NCBI GenBank assembly: GCA_027307165.1
Contig: DAHUXM010000024.1
Coordinates: forward strand, 1-64,000
Source: Gemmatimonadota bacterium
GTDB lineage: Bacteria; Gemmatimonadota; Gemmatimonadetes; Gemmatimonadales; Gemmatimonadaceae
Reading direction: 5' to 3'
Length of the DNA stretch: 64,000 nt
Part shown: positions 8,852-17,033 of the stretch, one piece after another
How the letters are laid out: every line of letters begins with the position of its first letter
Numbering within the stretch: the stretch's first letter is position 1
The notes under the pieces: model-generated
Told to the model about the DNA's origin: nothing
The model's database searches: none
What the model saw: the letters and a program-made list of their open reading frames with translations, nothing else
Position numbers and translations under genes: made by a program

Positions 8852-9826
8852 TCACTTGTCGAGCCAGGGGGCGAGCGACACTTGCCAGATGTTCGCGAGG
8901 CCGTTGTTCCATTCAGCCATGAGCTCGAGGCCTCTGGCACTCGATGCCCGACTCTGGGGAGGTGTCGCTGGCTCGACGTACCGGTTGGAGAAGTAGAGCG
9001 TGCGATCGCCTGGTCCACCCAGGCGCGCCTCGATGCTGCCTGCCCCGGGAATACTCACGGTGTCTCCCATGTACTGCGGTGTGCTCCAGGCGCCGTTCCT
9101 GTGAAACGTGATGAAGAGTGATGTGCCCTTGCCGGCAATGCGCGTGGACGAGAAGACCATGAATGACTCGTCGGGCGCCACGGCGGGATCGAAGTCTCCG
9201 ATGTCCTCACCGGCGCTCACGGGTACTTCTACCGGAGCATCGAACTCGCCGCGCGCGAATTGCGCGCGAAACAGGTGAAACCTGGTCTTTGCGCCCGTTG
9301 GTTGCATGAAGTAGATGCTTCCGTCTGCCGCGATGCTTGGCGAGTAGATCGATGTATTGCTGTTGACTATGTTCGGCAGGCGATGCGGCTCACCCCAGCC
9401 GCCAGACGTGTGATCAACGCGCCAGAGGTTTCCGCCTCTGCCTGGTTGTGCAGCGCCGTTGTAAAACCCATCGATTGGCTTTCCGCCCGTCGCTGTGGGC
9501 CGGCTCGAGATGAAGACCAGGTACGATCCGTCCGGAGCCATCGTCGGTTCAAGATCGAGCCACTCTCCGGAAAACGGAGCGATTCGAGGTTTCGACCACG
9601 CCCCCGCGGACAGATGTGAAACGAGGATCGTCGATTGGCTCGAGTTGGACCGCGTGAAGAAAACCGTCTTGCCATCGGGCGTGAAAGCAGGGGACAGGTC
9701 GTTCGCCGGACCCGAGATCACGCCGGGCGAGAATATACGGGGCGGAGTTGCCTGTGCGGCGACGGCAGTGCTCAATAACGTGAGCAGCATCGGCAGCAGT
9801 GCGTTCGTGATTGTGCGAGGAGTCAT
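8852..9826 (-). CDS. Secreted TolB/PD40-type beta-propeller protein
   Basis: The ATG at 9826 begins a clear signal peptide (MTPRTITNALLPMLLTLLSTAVAAQ); the frame is open for another 62 codons upstream but without protein-like sequence. The mature ~300 residues contain repeated WD40-like PD40 blades: DLSPAFTPDGKTVFFTRS, LEPTMAPDGSYLVFISSRP, SPSIAADGSIYFMQ, DFDPAVAPDESFMVFSSTR, GDRTLYFSNR. This motif set is shared with TolB and with S9 peptidase propellers, but there is no hydrolase domain. It is periplasmic and probably a binding protein; no ligand can be named. Confidence 0.88.
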   Translation of the reverse strand: MTPRTITNALLPMLLTLLSTAVAAQATPPRIFSPGVISGPANDLSPAFTPDGKTVFFTRSNSSQSTILVSHLSAGAWSKPRIAPFSGEWLDLEPTMAPDGSYLVFISSRPTATGGKPIDGFYNGAAQPGRGGNLWRVDHTSGGWGEPHRLPNIVNSNTSIYSPSIAADGSIYFMQPTGAKTRFHLFRAQFARGEFDAPVEVPVSAGEDIGDFDPAVAPDESFMVFSSTRIAGKGTSLFITFHRNGAWSTPQYMGDTVSIPGAGSIEARLGGPGDRTLYFSNRYVEPATPPQSRASSARGLELMAEWNNGLANIWQVSLAPWLDK

Positions 9827-9989
9827 GTTGTCTCTCACGCTACCCCACCGCCGCGCAACAGCTTCATGTTTTGCAGCGAGCGGACGGTTCCGGTCCGTTA
9901 GCGGTACTGGTGATCTCCGTCCCCTGCGTGCGCAACGGCGTGTGGATGGGGTCCAGATTGTGAGCAGACCGTCTTCGTAGCGTGCCAGC

Positions 9990-10547
9990 CTACTTCTTGC
10001 GTACCTCATCACCAGATCGGGTCACCGTCCAATGGGTTCCATCGCGGGACTCCGATATCTCGTAGTGAATTCGATCCTGGCCCGAGAATGCGTTAGTGGT
10101 GCGGTGGTACTTCGTGGTATCGCCGTCGCGCTCTTCACTGCTGTACGTCCAACGCACGCCAGCGATCTCCAGATTACCACGCCCGAACGCCCTTCCATCG
10201 GTGCCGATCGCCTGTGTGTAGTACTTGCCCGGTTCTTCGCGCGGGACGAACACGAGCAGCGCGCCCACCTTGCCGCCGACGGTCTGCTGGCACGCGAAGT
10301 AATTCCCGACGCGCGCACAGTCGTTATGAATCAGGTTGGGCTTGCCTCCGGACGACGCGGTGGCGATCCAGCTGCCGTCATACAGTTGGAGCGGCCCGTA
10401 GACGGCGTCCTGGGCACTGCTAGTAGCTGGCGCGATGGCCAGTGCAACGACGGCGATCGTAACGAAAAATCTTGTTCCAAAAGCCGCCTGCAGGTCGTAA
10501 GATCGCGGTAAAGGCTTTCCGGATACTGCTCTCGATTTATTGGCCAT
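9990..10547 (-). CDS. Small secreted protein, function unknown
   Basis: The ATG at 10547 has GGAG eight bases upstream and is followed after ~30 residues by a hydrophobic export signal (FFVTIAVVALAIAPATSSAQ). The mature ~140 residues read YGPLQLYDGSWIATASSGGKPN ... NDCARVGNYFACQQTVGGKVGALLVFVP ... RWTYSSEERDGDTTKYHRTTNAF. This is a beta-barrel-like pattern close to DUF1579-type proteins, with two cysteines that could pair. It lies 163 bp upstream of the PD40 gene on the same strand, so co-transcription is possible but not shown. Confidence 0.75.
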   Translation of the reverse strand: MANKSRAVSGKPLPRSYDLQAAFGTRFFVTIAVVALAIAPATSSAQDAVYGPLQLYDGSWIATASSGGKPNLIHNDCARVGNYFACQQTVGGKVGALLVFVPREEPGKYYTQAIGTDGRAFGRGNLEIAGVRWTYSSEERDGDTTKYHRTTNAFSGQDRIHYEISESRDGTHWTVTRSGDEVRKK

Positions 10548-10744
10548 CGATTTGACTCCGGCAGAGTGGTAGGCGTGGCCGTAAGGATAGCCTGCCTCGT
10601 TATCCATGTAAATCACCATGCCCCATGTAGCTACCGTGCAAAGGTGTGGAAACGAACATTGATCGAATGGATGTAGAAGCCATTGGCGTCTGCGTCACAT
10701 GCGGGTGTTCTCGTCGCACCGTGCACGCGGTACTCATGATGGGG

Positions 10745-10775
10745 TTGACTCTCCACGCGATGCGTGAGATATATA
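10745..10775 (+). promoter_or_regulatory. Predicted promoter giving a leaderless ArsR transcript
   Basis: A -35 box TTGACT (10745-10750) is followed at 19 bp by TATATA (10770-10775). The ATG of the ArsR gene begins after only five more bases, so transcription should start at or next to the start codon. There is no Shine-Dalgarno. An AT-rich imperfect dyad centred on CATATG (10779-10784), flanked by ATATA on both sides, spans the start codon and could be the autoregulatory operator. Confidence 0.5.
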
Positions 10776-10780
10776 GCCAT

Positions 10781-11125
10781 ATGTCGATATATTCGCACAA
10801 TTCGCTCGACGATGTGTTCCATGCATTGTCCGATCCCACGCGGCGCGGGATGCTCGCATTGCTGGCCCGTGGTGATCGATCAGCTACCGAGCTCGGCGAG
10901 CCGTTTCCCGTTTCGCAGCCGACGGCTTCGAAGCACATCCAGACGCTTGAACGGTCCGGGCTGGTGCGTCGAACGATCGAAGGGCGGATCCACATATTTC
11001 GTTTGGTACCCGCCAGACTGACCCGGGCCGAAGCCTGGATTGCGCGGCATCGCGCATTCTGGGAAGGCTCGCTGCACTCCCTTGATCAGGTGGTCGCCGT
11101 GCTCAAAGCGGACGAGAAGCGATGA
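10781..11125 (+). CDS. ArsR-family transcriptional repressor of the SRPBCC operon
   Basis: 114 residues from ATG 10781 (MSIYSHNSLDDVFHALSDPTRRGMLALLARGD). This is the standard winged-helix ArsR pattern: helix DVFHALSDPTRRGML, recognition region PVSQPTASKHIQTLERSGLV, wing RRTIEGRIHIFRLVP. The metal-binding ELCVCD motif is absent, as is usual for the ArsR subgroup paired with SRPBCC (AHSA1) genes. The TGA overlaps the next ATG (ATGA). It probably represses its own operon 10781-12442. Confidence 0.95.
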   Translation: MSIYSHNSLDDVFHALSDPTRRGMLALLARGDRSATELGEPFPVSQPTASKHIQTLERSGLVRRTIEGRIHIFRLVPARLTRAEAWIARHRAFWEGSLHSLDQVVAVLKADEKR

Positions 11126-11613
11126 TCGCTGCCGGCCAGCCGACCTCGTTCGAGGTGCGTCGCTGGTACGATGCATCTCCCGAACTCGTCTTCCGGGCGA
11201 TGGTCGACCCTTCGACGGTGGCGCGATGGCTCTGCCCGAGCGCGGAGATTCGGCTCGATGTGTTGCGACTAGATTTGCGCGTCGGCGGGGCATACCGGTT
11301 CTCATACGTTGACAAGGACGGGAGATCTCGATCGGTCGTTCACGGACGGTATCTCATAATCGAGGCACCACAACGACTGGCCTTCACGTGGACCTGGGAG
11401 CCGCCCGATCCCGACGCCGGAGTCGAAACGCTCGTGACCTTTGATGTCGCTGCCCGAGACGGCGGCACTGAAGTCACCGTGACCCATGCGCACATGCCCG
11501 GTGAGCACAAGCTTCGTGCACACCGGGCCGGGTGGACAGCATGTCTCGAGGTGCTCGAGCTCATCGTCGTCAACGATGTCAACAATCCCCACAATGACAC
11601 AAGGATCCCATGA
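11122..11613 (+). CDS. SRPBCC / AHSA1-like (START-fold) protein
   Basis: 163 residues, cytoplasmic. The domain covers nearly the whole protein: FEVRRWYDASPELVFRAMVDPSTVARWLCP, then LRVGGAYRFSYVDKDGRS, YLIIEAPQRLAFTWTWEPPDPD, TLVTFDVAARDGGTEVTVTHAHMP, and the terminal helix HRAGWTACLEVLELIV. This is the helix-grip fold with a hydrophobic ligand cavity. ArsR-AHSA1 pairs linked by an ATGA overlap are very common, but ligands are rarely known. The gene overlaps the DinB gene downstream by ATGA as well. Confidence 0.93.
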   Translation: MIAAGQPTSFEVRRWYDASPELVFRAMVDPSTVARWLCPSAEIRLDVLRLDLRVGGAYRFSYVDKDGRSRSVVHGRYLIIEAPQRLAFTWTWEPPDPDAGVETLVTFDVAARDGGTEVTVTHAHMPGEHKLRAHRAGWTACLEVLELIVVNDVNNPHNDTRIP

Positions 11614-12107
11614 GCAACGAGACGCACACGCTTCTTCACGAACTCTTCGGCCATCAAGCATGGGCAGACGCGGAACACTGGCGCGTCATCGATGGCTTCG
11701 GCCCAGCGCGCGAGGATCATGCCCTTCGGACGAGGTTGCATCATCTGCACCAGGTTCAGCGCACCTTCATGTGGGCAGTTGGTGACCGTCTTGAGCCCTT
11801 TACGGTAACTTCGCCAGACAGCCTGGCTACGATCGACGACCTCAGGGCATTTGCGCGGGGCTCTCACGCGGAGATGGATCGCGTGTTGTCGCAGATGACC
11901 GGCGACCGGCTGTCTGACCGGGTGACGATGCCGTGGTTCGATCCACCTCTGGTCATCGCAGCGGGCGAAGTCCTCCTGCAGACAGCAATGCACAGCCAGT
12001 GGCATCGCGGTCAGAACTCGGTGCGTCTCCGCGAACTCGGGATCACCCCGCCTACGGTCGACCTCATAGTCTGGTACGCGCAGGGCCGTCCTGCGCCGCG
12101 TTGGTAA
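11610..12107 (+). CDS. DinB-like four-helix-bundle protein
   Basis: 165 residues. The start overlaps the SRPBCC stop (ATGA). The four-helix DinB pattern includes LLHELFGHQAWADAEHW near the N-terminus, the central helix RTRLHHLHQVQRTFMWAV and the C-terminal metal motif MHSQWHRGQNSVRLRELG, where the conserved histidines (HLHQ, H in HSQWHRGQ) make the metal triad of the DinB/YfiT superfamily. Such proteins are thiol transferases or have unknown activity. As part of the ArsR operon it may act on the same compound as the SRPBCC protein (inference). Confidence 0.9.
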   Translation: MSNETHTLLHELFGHQAWADAEHWRVIDGFGPAREDHALRTRLHHLHQVQRTFMWAVGDRLEPFTVTSPDSLATIDDLRAFARGSHAEMDRVLSQMTGDRLSDRVTMPWFDPPLVIAAGEVLLQTAMHSQWHRGQNSVRLRELGITPPTVDLIVWYAQGRPAPRW

Positions 12108-12115
12108 GACGCATC

Positions 12116-12442
12116 ATGGTGAGCGACACGAATGATGTCGAACGCCAATTCGCGGCGGTGGTGGCGGCGTTCGCGCACGACCGTGCTGTGACGAAGAAAC
12201 GGCGATTCGCCTCGGATGATGTGCTTAGCGTCGGCGGCAAGATTTTCGCGATGCTTGTCGGCGGAAAGTTCGTCGTCAAGCTGTCGCGCGCGCGAGTGGA
12301 TGCGCTCGTAACCGCCGGAACGGGCAAGAAATTCGAACCGAGCAAGGGTCGAGTCATGACCCAGTGGGTCATGTTTGATTCGCCCAACGCGGAGTGGGTC
12401 GCCCTCGCACGCGAAGCCTGTCAATTCAGCAAACGCCAGTGA
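12116..12442 (+). CDS. TfoX N-terminal-like / MmcQ-YjbR-like small protein
   Basis: 108 residues from ATG 12116, eight bases after the DinB stop. The pattern is ERQFAAVVAAFAHDRAVTKKRRFASDDVLSVGGKIFAMLVGGKFVVKLSRARVDALVTAG, followed by GRVMTQWVMFD and a C-terminal helix WVALAREACQFS. 'GGKIFAMLVGGKFVVKL' is the core of TfoX-N domains, which are often found next to DinB and AHSA1 genes. No catalytic residues are visible. It is the last gene of the four-gene ArsR operon. Confidence 0.85.
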   Translation: MVSDTNDVERQFAAVVAAFAHDRAVTKKRRFASDDVLSVGGKIFAMLVGGKFVVKLSRARVDALVTAGTGKKFEPSKGRVMTQWVMFDSPNAEWVALAREACQFSKRQ

Positions 12443-12695
12443 GAGGGCGGTGACGGGCCGCTCGCCACGCACGCTTGGCGCCGCGTACGGGGGATCCTGG
12501 TGGCGGCGATCGATCGCCTGATCGCCATCGACCGCAAAATCCCCAGCCGCACGGTGAGCCGCACCGTGGAACCGCCGCTCACAGCGTCATGGCCGCCGTT
12601 CCCCGCACAGATCTTTATTCGGACAGCGATGCGGTAGCACGGATCATACATTCGCAGGTGAACTGCTGGAATCCACAACTAATTCAGTCCGTATC

Positions 12696-13451
12696 GTGCG
12701 ACAAACAACTCGACGCCGTCTGGCGCTCGCGCTGGCGTTCTCGTTCGTATCAGTTCCGTTGCCTGTATCCACGGCCAGGGCGCAATCGCCTTCCGCGCCA
12801 GCTCTCGTAACGTCCCACCTCGCTGAGGGCGTCGTACAAAGTCGCCTGATTCCGCTGACGCGCGCGAAAGCTTCGCACAGCACGAGCTGGGTAACCGAGC
12901 GGCGGTTCACGGAGTATCGCGGCACCCCAGCGGTCATGCAGGTGATGAGGGGCGAGGGGGCTGGCCACGAATACACCGACAGCCTGCTCTTTTACCGGGC
13001 GACTCTTCGACCTGTCTGGGAGCATTTGCACAGAGGTGGGCAGACGACCGTTCTTTCATTCGATCGAACTCACGTTACAGGTCGCGTGACGCGGATTGAT
13101 TCGGCCTCGCGTCCGATCGACCTGACGACAGCGACGCCGTCATTCAGCGGTACGATCGATGACGTTGTCGTGCAATCGGTCCCCCTCGCGAGTGGTTATC
13201 ATGTGGTGCTCCCGTTCGTTGGGGGCGGCGTCGTGGAGTTGGACACGATTCACGTGCGCCGACGCGAGCGCATTTCCGTGCCAAATGGAGTGCGTAACGC
13301 ATGGGCAATCGACCTGTCATATCCATCAGGCTCGGAGACATTATGGATCGACCCGGCGACGCGCGCCATCGTGCGCCACATCTACACGTTGAAGGATCAT
13401 TCGCAGCTTGAAGTCGTGACGCGGGATCTCACCATCAGCAACGGTCGTTAG
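12696..13451 (+). CDS. Secreted protein of a DUF3108-like family (paralogue C)
   Basis: 251 residues from GTG 12696. The signal peptide is MRQTTRRRLALALAFSFVSVPLPVSTARAQ. The mature domain has the same strand order as the proteins at 4364 and 5797: ERRFTEYRGTPAVMQVMRGEG..., DSLLFYRATLRPVWEHLHRGGQTTVLSFDRTHVTG, SGYHVVLPFVGGGVVELDTIHV, ending AWAIDLSYPSGSETLWIDPATRAIVRHIYTL. The end is the 'substituent... x-D-x-T-R-x-I-V-R' hairpin also seen in paralogue B (DGKTRRIVHY). The 250 bases upstream hold no gene; a perfect 7-bp hairpin CACGGTG/CACCGTG lies at 12550-12568. Confidence 0.75.
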   Translation: MRQTTRRRLALALAFSFVSVPLPVSTARAQSPSAPALVTSHLAEGVVQSRLIPLTRAKASHSTSWVTERRFTEYRGTPAVMQVMRGEGAGHEYTDSLLFYRATLRPVWEHLHRGGQTTVLSFDRTHVTGRVTRIDSASRPIDLTTATPSFSGTIDDVVVQSVPLASGYHVVLPFVGGGVVELDTIHVRRRERISVPNGVRNAWAIDLSYPSGSETLWIDPATRAIVRHIYTLKDHSQLEVVTRDLTISNGR

Positions 13452-13558
13452 ATGACGCAATTGCTGAGGCCGGTGCAGGTGACCGTCCGACATTCCTGCG
13501 CTCGTCAAAAGCCGGTGACTTCCGTACGGGCAAATTCGTGAATTACTGACGGACGGTA

Positions 13559-14635
13559 TCACTGTGTGTTCCCGTCCGTGGATTCCCTGTGTATTCCCGT
13601 TACGATATCACCGCCGGCCAGAAATGCGTCCACCTCGCGGTACAGTTGATACCGGCTTGCTTCCAGGTGCATAACGTGCGTGCCTCGACTGATCTTCACG
13701 TCGCGCTTGAGCTGTGCATGCGTTAGCCGATCATAAAGCCACCGAGCGTCCGCGTCCGTAGTCACACCGTCCCATTCCCCGCGCACTATCAGAACCGGTG
13801 CCGTGATAGCAGCAGGGTCGTATTGCAGGTGCCCGCTCCACGCTTCGGCAACGTCGGCGTCGGGCCCGTCGGGCACTTTGACACTCGCTGGCGTACGCGT
13901 GTTACTGGTGGGGTCGCTGGCGATGTACGCTGGGCCCCATTCGGCAAAGTGGCGCCGGTCGAGTACTGCAGGCTCACCTTTCGGTACGAATCCGTAGAAG
14001 CGATTGCGCTGGTCATCTTCCGTTACCAGCAGGTACGCTGGCACCCTGGCAGTATCACGGGGCTGTTCGCGCTGTACCACGGGACCGAACTGAACCAGTC
14101 GCTCGATCCGTTCAGGATGTCTGCCTGCATACATGCCGGCCGGGATCGTACCCCATGAGTGCGCTACGAGCGACACTCGTGAGACATGTTCGTGCGCCGT
14201 AATGAACGCGATGGCCGCCGCAATCTGGCCCTCCGCCTGGTCGGCGCGACCGAGTGGCGCGTGGGCAAACGGCGCATCGAGCATCTCCGGGTATCTGTCG
14301 GACTGTCCGTATCCAAGGAAATCGAGTGCCCAGACGTCATATCCATTCCTGGAAAGGTCGTCCATCCAGGATGTGCCGTCGAACTTGAATGCCGTCGCCA
14401 GGGCTGACGGGAACGTCGACCCGTGAATGAAGAGGACTGGAGCGCGACTGCGACCCATACCGGTCGCTGCTGCCGGAAGGTGACGGAGAAAGACTCGCAA
14501 CCCGGTCGAGCCGACTGGTACACGGAATTGCTCTTCGGTTTGTGCATGTGCGAGGCACGGCAATGACACGAGAAGGGACATTATGCAGGCGCGCTTGAAG
14601 AACGAAGGCAATCGGATCGCGATGCTGGTCGACAT
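13559..14635 (-). CDS. Secreted alpha/beta hydrolase
   Basis: 358 residues; the ATG at 14635 has GGAG seven bases upstream. The signal peptide is FFKRACIMSLLVSLPCLAHAQ. The hydrolase core has the oxyanion HG in VLFIHGSTFP, DxxGxGxS in LDFLGYGQSDRYP, nucleophile Ser in VAHSWGTIPAG, probable acid Asp in VRGEWDGVTTDAD and the catalytic His in RGTHVMHLE. This is an esterase or lipase-like enzyme of the periplasm; the substrate is unknown. It is divergent from the ArsR-type regulator at 14742, with a dyad between them, so that regulator is its likely controller. Confidence 0.9.
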   Translation of the reverse strand: MSTSIAIRLPSFFKRACIMSLLVSLPCLAHAQTEEQFRVPVGSTGLRVFLRHLPAAATGMGRSRAPVLFIHGSTFPSALATAFKFDGTSWMDDLSRNGYDVWALDFLGYGQSDRYPEMLDAPFAHAPLGRADQAEGQIAAAIAFITAHEHVSRVSLVAHSWGTIPAGMYAGRHPERIERLVQFGPVVQREQPRDTARVPAYLLVTEDDQRNRFYGFVPKGEPAVLDRRHFAEWGPAYIASDPTSNTRTPASVKVPDGPDADVAEAWSGHLQYDPAAITAPVLIVRGEWDGVTTDADARWLYDRLTHAQLKRDVKISRGTHVMHLEASRYQLYREVDAFLAGGDIVTGIHRESTDGNTQ

Positions 14636-14670
14636 CAGGCAGCTCCGTTAGGAAAAGATCAAATTGACGG

Positions 14671-14690
14671 CGCAACAGTGGTTTGTTGCG
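14671..14690. promoter_or_regulatory. Dyad operator candidate between hydrolase and ArsR genes
   Basis: CGCAACA (14671-14677) and TGTTGCG (14684-14690) are perfect inverted 7-mers separated by six bases. They lie in the 106-bp divergent intergenic region, 36 bp from the hydrolase ATG and 52 bp from the regulator ATG. Winged-helix dimers bind such sites, so it is the natural candidate operator for the adjacent regulator. There is no direct evidence of binding. Confidence 0.5.
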
Positions 14691-14741
14691 ACGGTCTGCG
14701 ATCATATTGTACCGATCCATCGTTTCACGTCGCGTTGAACT

Positions 14742-15485
14742 ATGACATCCATTTCCACCAGCGCCCCGGCACTTCCCGCCGAGGGTCTTGCCGACGCCAA
14801 TGTCGCACCGCTCGCATTTCTGCTGGGCGACCCCGCGCGTGCCGCGATGCTCTGGGCAGTTAGCGACGGGCGGGCGCTTCCCGCTGGCGAGCTATGCCGG
14901 ATTGGAAGAGTTACACCCAGCGCCGGCAGCGCGCACCTTACAAAGCTCGTCGCGGGAAGGGTGCTTGTGGCCGAGCCTCATGGACGGCATCGGTACTACA
15001 GATTGGCCGCCCCCGGAATTGTCAACGTGCTCGAAGCACTTGCCGCGATATCCGAGCCGATAGCCGCGATGTCCCTCAAGGAAGCGCACGCCGCGAATGC
15101 GGTCCGGCTCGCTCGTACCTGTTACGATCACTTGGCCGGGCTTCTTGGTGTAAAGATCACCGAAGCCCTGGTCGAACAGCGTGCACTCATGCCAGGCGGG
15201 CGGGAATACGTCGTTACGGACGCGGGGCTTCTACGTTTCGCGGAACTTGGGATCGACGTCGATGCAGTTCATGCAATGGCTCGGCGAACACGCCGACCAC
15301 TCACGCGTGTCTGTCTCGACTGGAGCGAGCGTCGTCACCACCTCGCGGGCGCGCTCGGCGCAGCGCTCGTGACGCGCCTGATCGAACTCGAGTGGGTGGC
15401 GCGCATGCCGGCGACGCGCGCACTGAGAGTTACGAACGAAGGACGTCGTGCGCTTCGTCGCGAGTTCGGCATACGGCTAGTCTGA
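14742..15485 (+). CDS. ArsR-type winged-helix regulator with C-terminal effector domain
   Basis: 247 residues, longer than typical ArsR (~110). The N-terminal wHTH (residues ~20-100) has FLLGDPARAAMLWAVSDGRALPAGELCRIG, the recognition helix PSAGSAHLTKLVAGRVL and the wing EPHGRHRYYRL. The C-terminal half begins with VRLARTCYDHLAGLLGVKITEAL and ends with CLDWSERRHHLAGALGAALVTRLIELEWVAR. The paired Cys...H-L-A-G elements recur in a wide family of long ArsR regulators. No canonical metal site is present. It is divergently transcribed from the secreted hydrolase and probably regulates it. Confidence 0.88.
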   Translation: MTSISTSAPALPAEGLADANVAPLAFLLGDPARAAMLWAVSDGRALPAGELCRIGRVTPSAGSAHLTKLVAGRVLVAEPHGRHRYYRLAAPGIVNVLEALAAISEPIAAMSLKEAHAANAVRLARTCYDHLAGLLGVKITEALVEQRALMPGGREYVVTDAGLLRFAELGIDVDAVHAMARRTRRPLTRVCLDWSERRHHLAGALGAALVTRLIELEWVARMPATRALRVTNEGRRALRREFGIRLV

Positions 15486-15563
15486 CCGTATGCCGTCATC
15501 AATGCGCCGTTCAGAATCGCAATGGGGGTCGGCAATTATCCGCATCGTCCATGGCCAGTGTTG

Positions 15564-15959
15564 TCATGGGCGATGCGGCGCGTTCGCCATTCCCTTGTGG
15601 GCCGTCGCGAGCCACGATAGATAGGGCCCGCGTTGATCGGGGTGAAGTACGTCGAGTATTTCGCGTTGTGACGAGTCGATGCCCGCATGAAGCGCAGGTC
15701 GGAGACGAGCCCACATCGAATCGACAACTCTCTGATGACGGGCAAGGATTGCTGCGATTGCCGTATGCTGGGCGGAATCAAGCTCCAGACGGCGATCCAT
15801 TTCCCGGACAAGCGATGCCGGCTCCATCGCCATCGACGCCGACATCGGCGCCGGCGGCATGCGCATCAGCCAGAGGCGGTCGCCGCCAACTCCCACTGCG
15901 ACACCAAGTACCAGGACGGCAATAAGCGAGATCGTTGCGCGCGTACGGGTAGTTGTCAC
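15564..15959 (-). CDS. Spy/CpxP-like periplasmic protein, membrane-tethered
   Basis: 131 residues from GTG 15959, which overlaps the preceding TGA (GTGA). An N-terminal membrane helix or uncleaved signal (ATISLIAVLVLGVAVGVGG) is followed by Met-rich MRMPPAPMSASMAMEP. The Spy/CpxP helical hairpin follows, with two LTxxQ-like motifs: LELDSAQHTAIAAILARHQRVVDSMW and ILDVLHPDQRGPYLSWL. Such proteins are metal or misfolding sensors in the periplasm. It is the last gene of the ECF-sigma operon, so a role in envelope-stress sensing is likely. Confidence 0.85.
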   Translation of the reverse strand: MTTTRTRATISLIAVLVLGVAVGVGGDRLWLMRMPPAPMSASMAMEPASLVREMDRRLELDSAQHTAIAAILARHQRVVDSMWARLRPALHAGIDSSQREILDVLHPDQRGPYLSWLATAHKGMANAPHRP

Positions 15960-16402
15960 GGGTCGCTCCGGCGCGAAGCGTCGCTCGACGCGTCATAGCT
16001 GCTGATCATCAGGGAGGAAATATCGGGAGCGGTAGCGCTCGAAAAAACGACCTTCGCCAGTGCGTCCGCAGTACCAGACGAACTGCGTGCGGTAAGCGCC
16101 GACACCCAGAGGTTCTGCAGGTCACTTGGAGGACGCGGCGGCAATTGTACTCTCGCGACAATGATTGCAGCGGCGGCGGCGGCCGCAATTGCGAACAGAG
16201 AAACGGCATTGGACCACGCGGCGATCCATCTCGTCTCGTCGGAGCCGTGAAGCCCGTCCAGGTCGCGGAGCACCGCTGCTTCGCGGCGTACAGAAGCGTG
16301 AATACGGCTCTCGAGGGCGCGCCAGTATTCGAGATCGTCCCGTCCTTCGCGCATCCATGTACCTCGTGCAATCGAGTTGTGGTCGGTGATGTCCTCTTTC
16401 AT
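15956..16402 (-). CDS. Single-pass membrane protein, probable anti-sigma factor
   Basis: 148 residues. The cytoplasmic N-terminal ~65 residues are acidic and helical (RDDLEYWRALESRIHASVRREAAVLRDLDGLHG), followed by a membrane helix (WSNAVSLFAIAAAAAAAIIVARV, about 64-86) and a ~60-residue outer segment. Its place directly after an ECF sigma gene (ATGA overlap at 16399-16402) and its topology argue for anti-sigma function. The zinc-binding HxxxCxxC motif is absent, so it would be a non-ZAS type. Function is inferred mainly from context. Confidence 0.72.
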   Translation of the reverse strand: MKEDITDHNSIARGTWMREGRDDLEYWRALESRIHASVRREAAVLRDLDGLHGSDETRWIAAWSNAVSLFAIAAAAAAAIIVARVQLPPRPPSDLQNLWVSALTARSSSGTADALAKVVFSSATAPDISSLMISSYDASSDASRRSDP

Positions 16403-17001
16403 GCTTCCCCCAGTGAGCCTAGCTGGCCCCGAATGATCCGACGTGCGCGGAACACATGCTGTCTGACTGTTGATTCGCTGATCTCATACATCGAGGCAAC
16501 TACGGCAACGTCCAGTCCGCGTACGACATGAAGCTCAAAACATTGCCTTTGCATCTCCGGTAATTCGTCCAATATACGAGCTACCTGACCCAGCGTTTCG
16601 CGCGCTTCCGCCACTCGTTCCGAGCTGGCCGCGACGTTTGGTTCCCGGTGCCAGCGCTCCCATAGCATCAGTCGTCGCCGACGGCGAGTGTTGTGCCGCC
16701 GTGCTACTCGCCGCGCGATGCCATACAACCAATTAGGAAATGCTGCGCGAGCGGGATCGAACGCGCCACACTGCCGCATGACGACGAGAAACGTTTCCTC
16801 TGCCACATCCTCGGCGTCGTCGCGATCACGGACAAACTGCTCCGCAAACAGGGTCACAGGTCGGACGTAACGTCGGAGAATGACTCCGAGGATTTCGGTG
16901 TCTCCCGCGGCGAGCCTGGACATGACTTCGTTGTCCGTGACTTCACCGGGCCCGATCGCACCAGCGCCAAGCGCGTGCTGCCTCGTCGACTCAGTGCTCA
17001 C
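16399..17001 (-). CDS. ECF-family RNA polymerase sigma factor
   Basis: 200 residues from GTG 17001. Region 2 is DTEILGVILRRYVRPVTLFAEQFVRDRDDAEDVAEETFLVVMRQCGAFDPARAAFPNWLYGIARRVARR. Region 4 is LDELPEMQRQCFELHVVRGLDVAVVASMYEISESTVRQHVFRARRIIRGQL. This is the usual ECF two-domain arrangement of 180-200 residues. It lies 32 bp after the last permease gene of the efflux operon and overlaps the anti-sigma candidate by ATGA. It could therefore be read from the efflux promoter as well as its own. Confidence 0.95.
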   Translation of the reverse strand: MSTESTRQHALGAGAIGPGEVTDNEVMSRLAAGDTEILGVILRRYVRPVTLFAEQFVRDRDDAEDVAEETFLVVMRQCGAFDPARAAFPNWLYGIARRVARRHNTRRRRRLMLWERWHREPNVAASSERVAEARETLGQVARILDELPEMQRQCFELHVVRGLDVAVVASMYEISESTVRQHVFRARRIIRGQLGSLGEA

Positions 17002-17033
17002 GATGATGACCGATGCTGAGGATCACCGATTCC

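Noticed and set aside
12443-12695. Possible gene in the gap before the third secreted-family gene
   Set aside because: The frames there have no start with ribosome site and no protein-like composition; only a 7-bp hairpin is visible.
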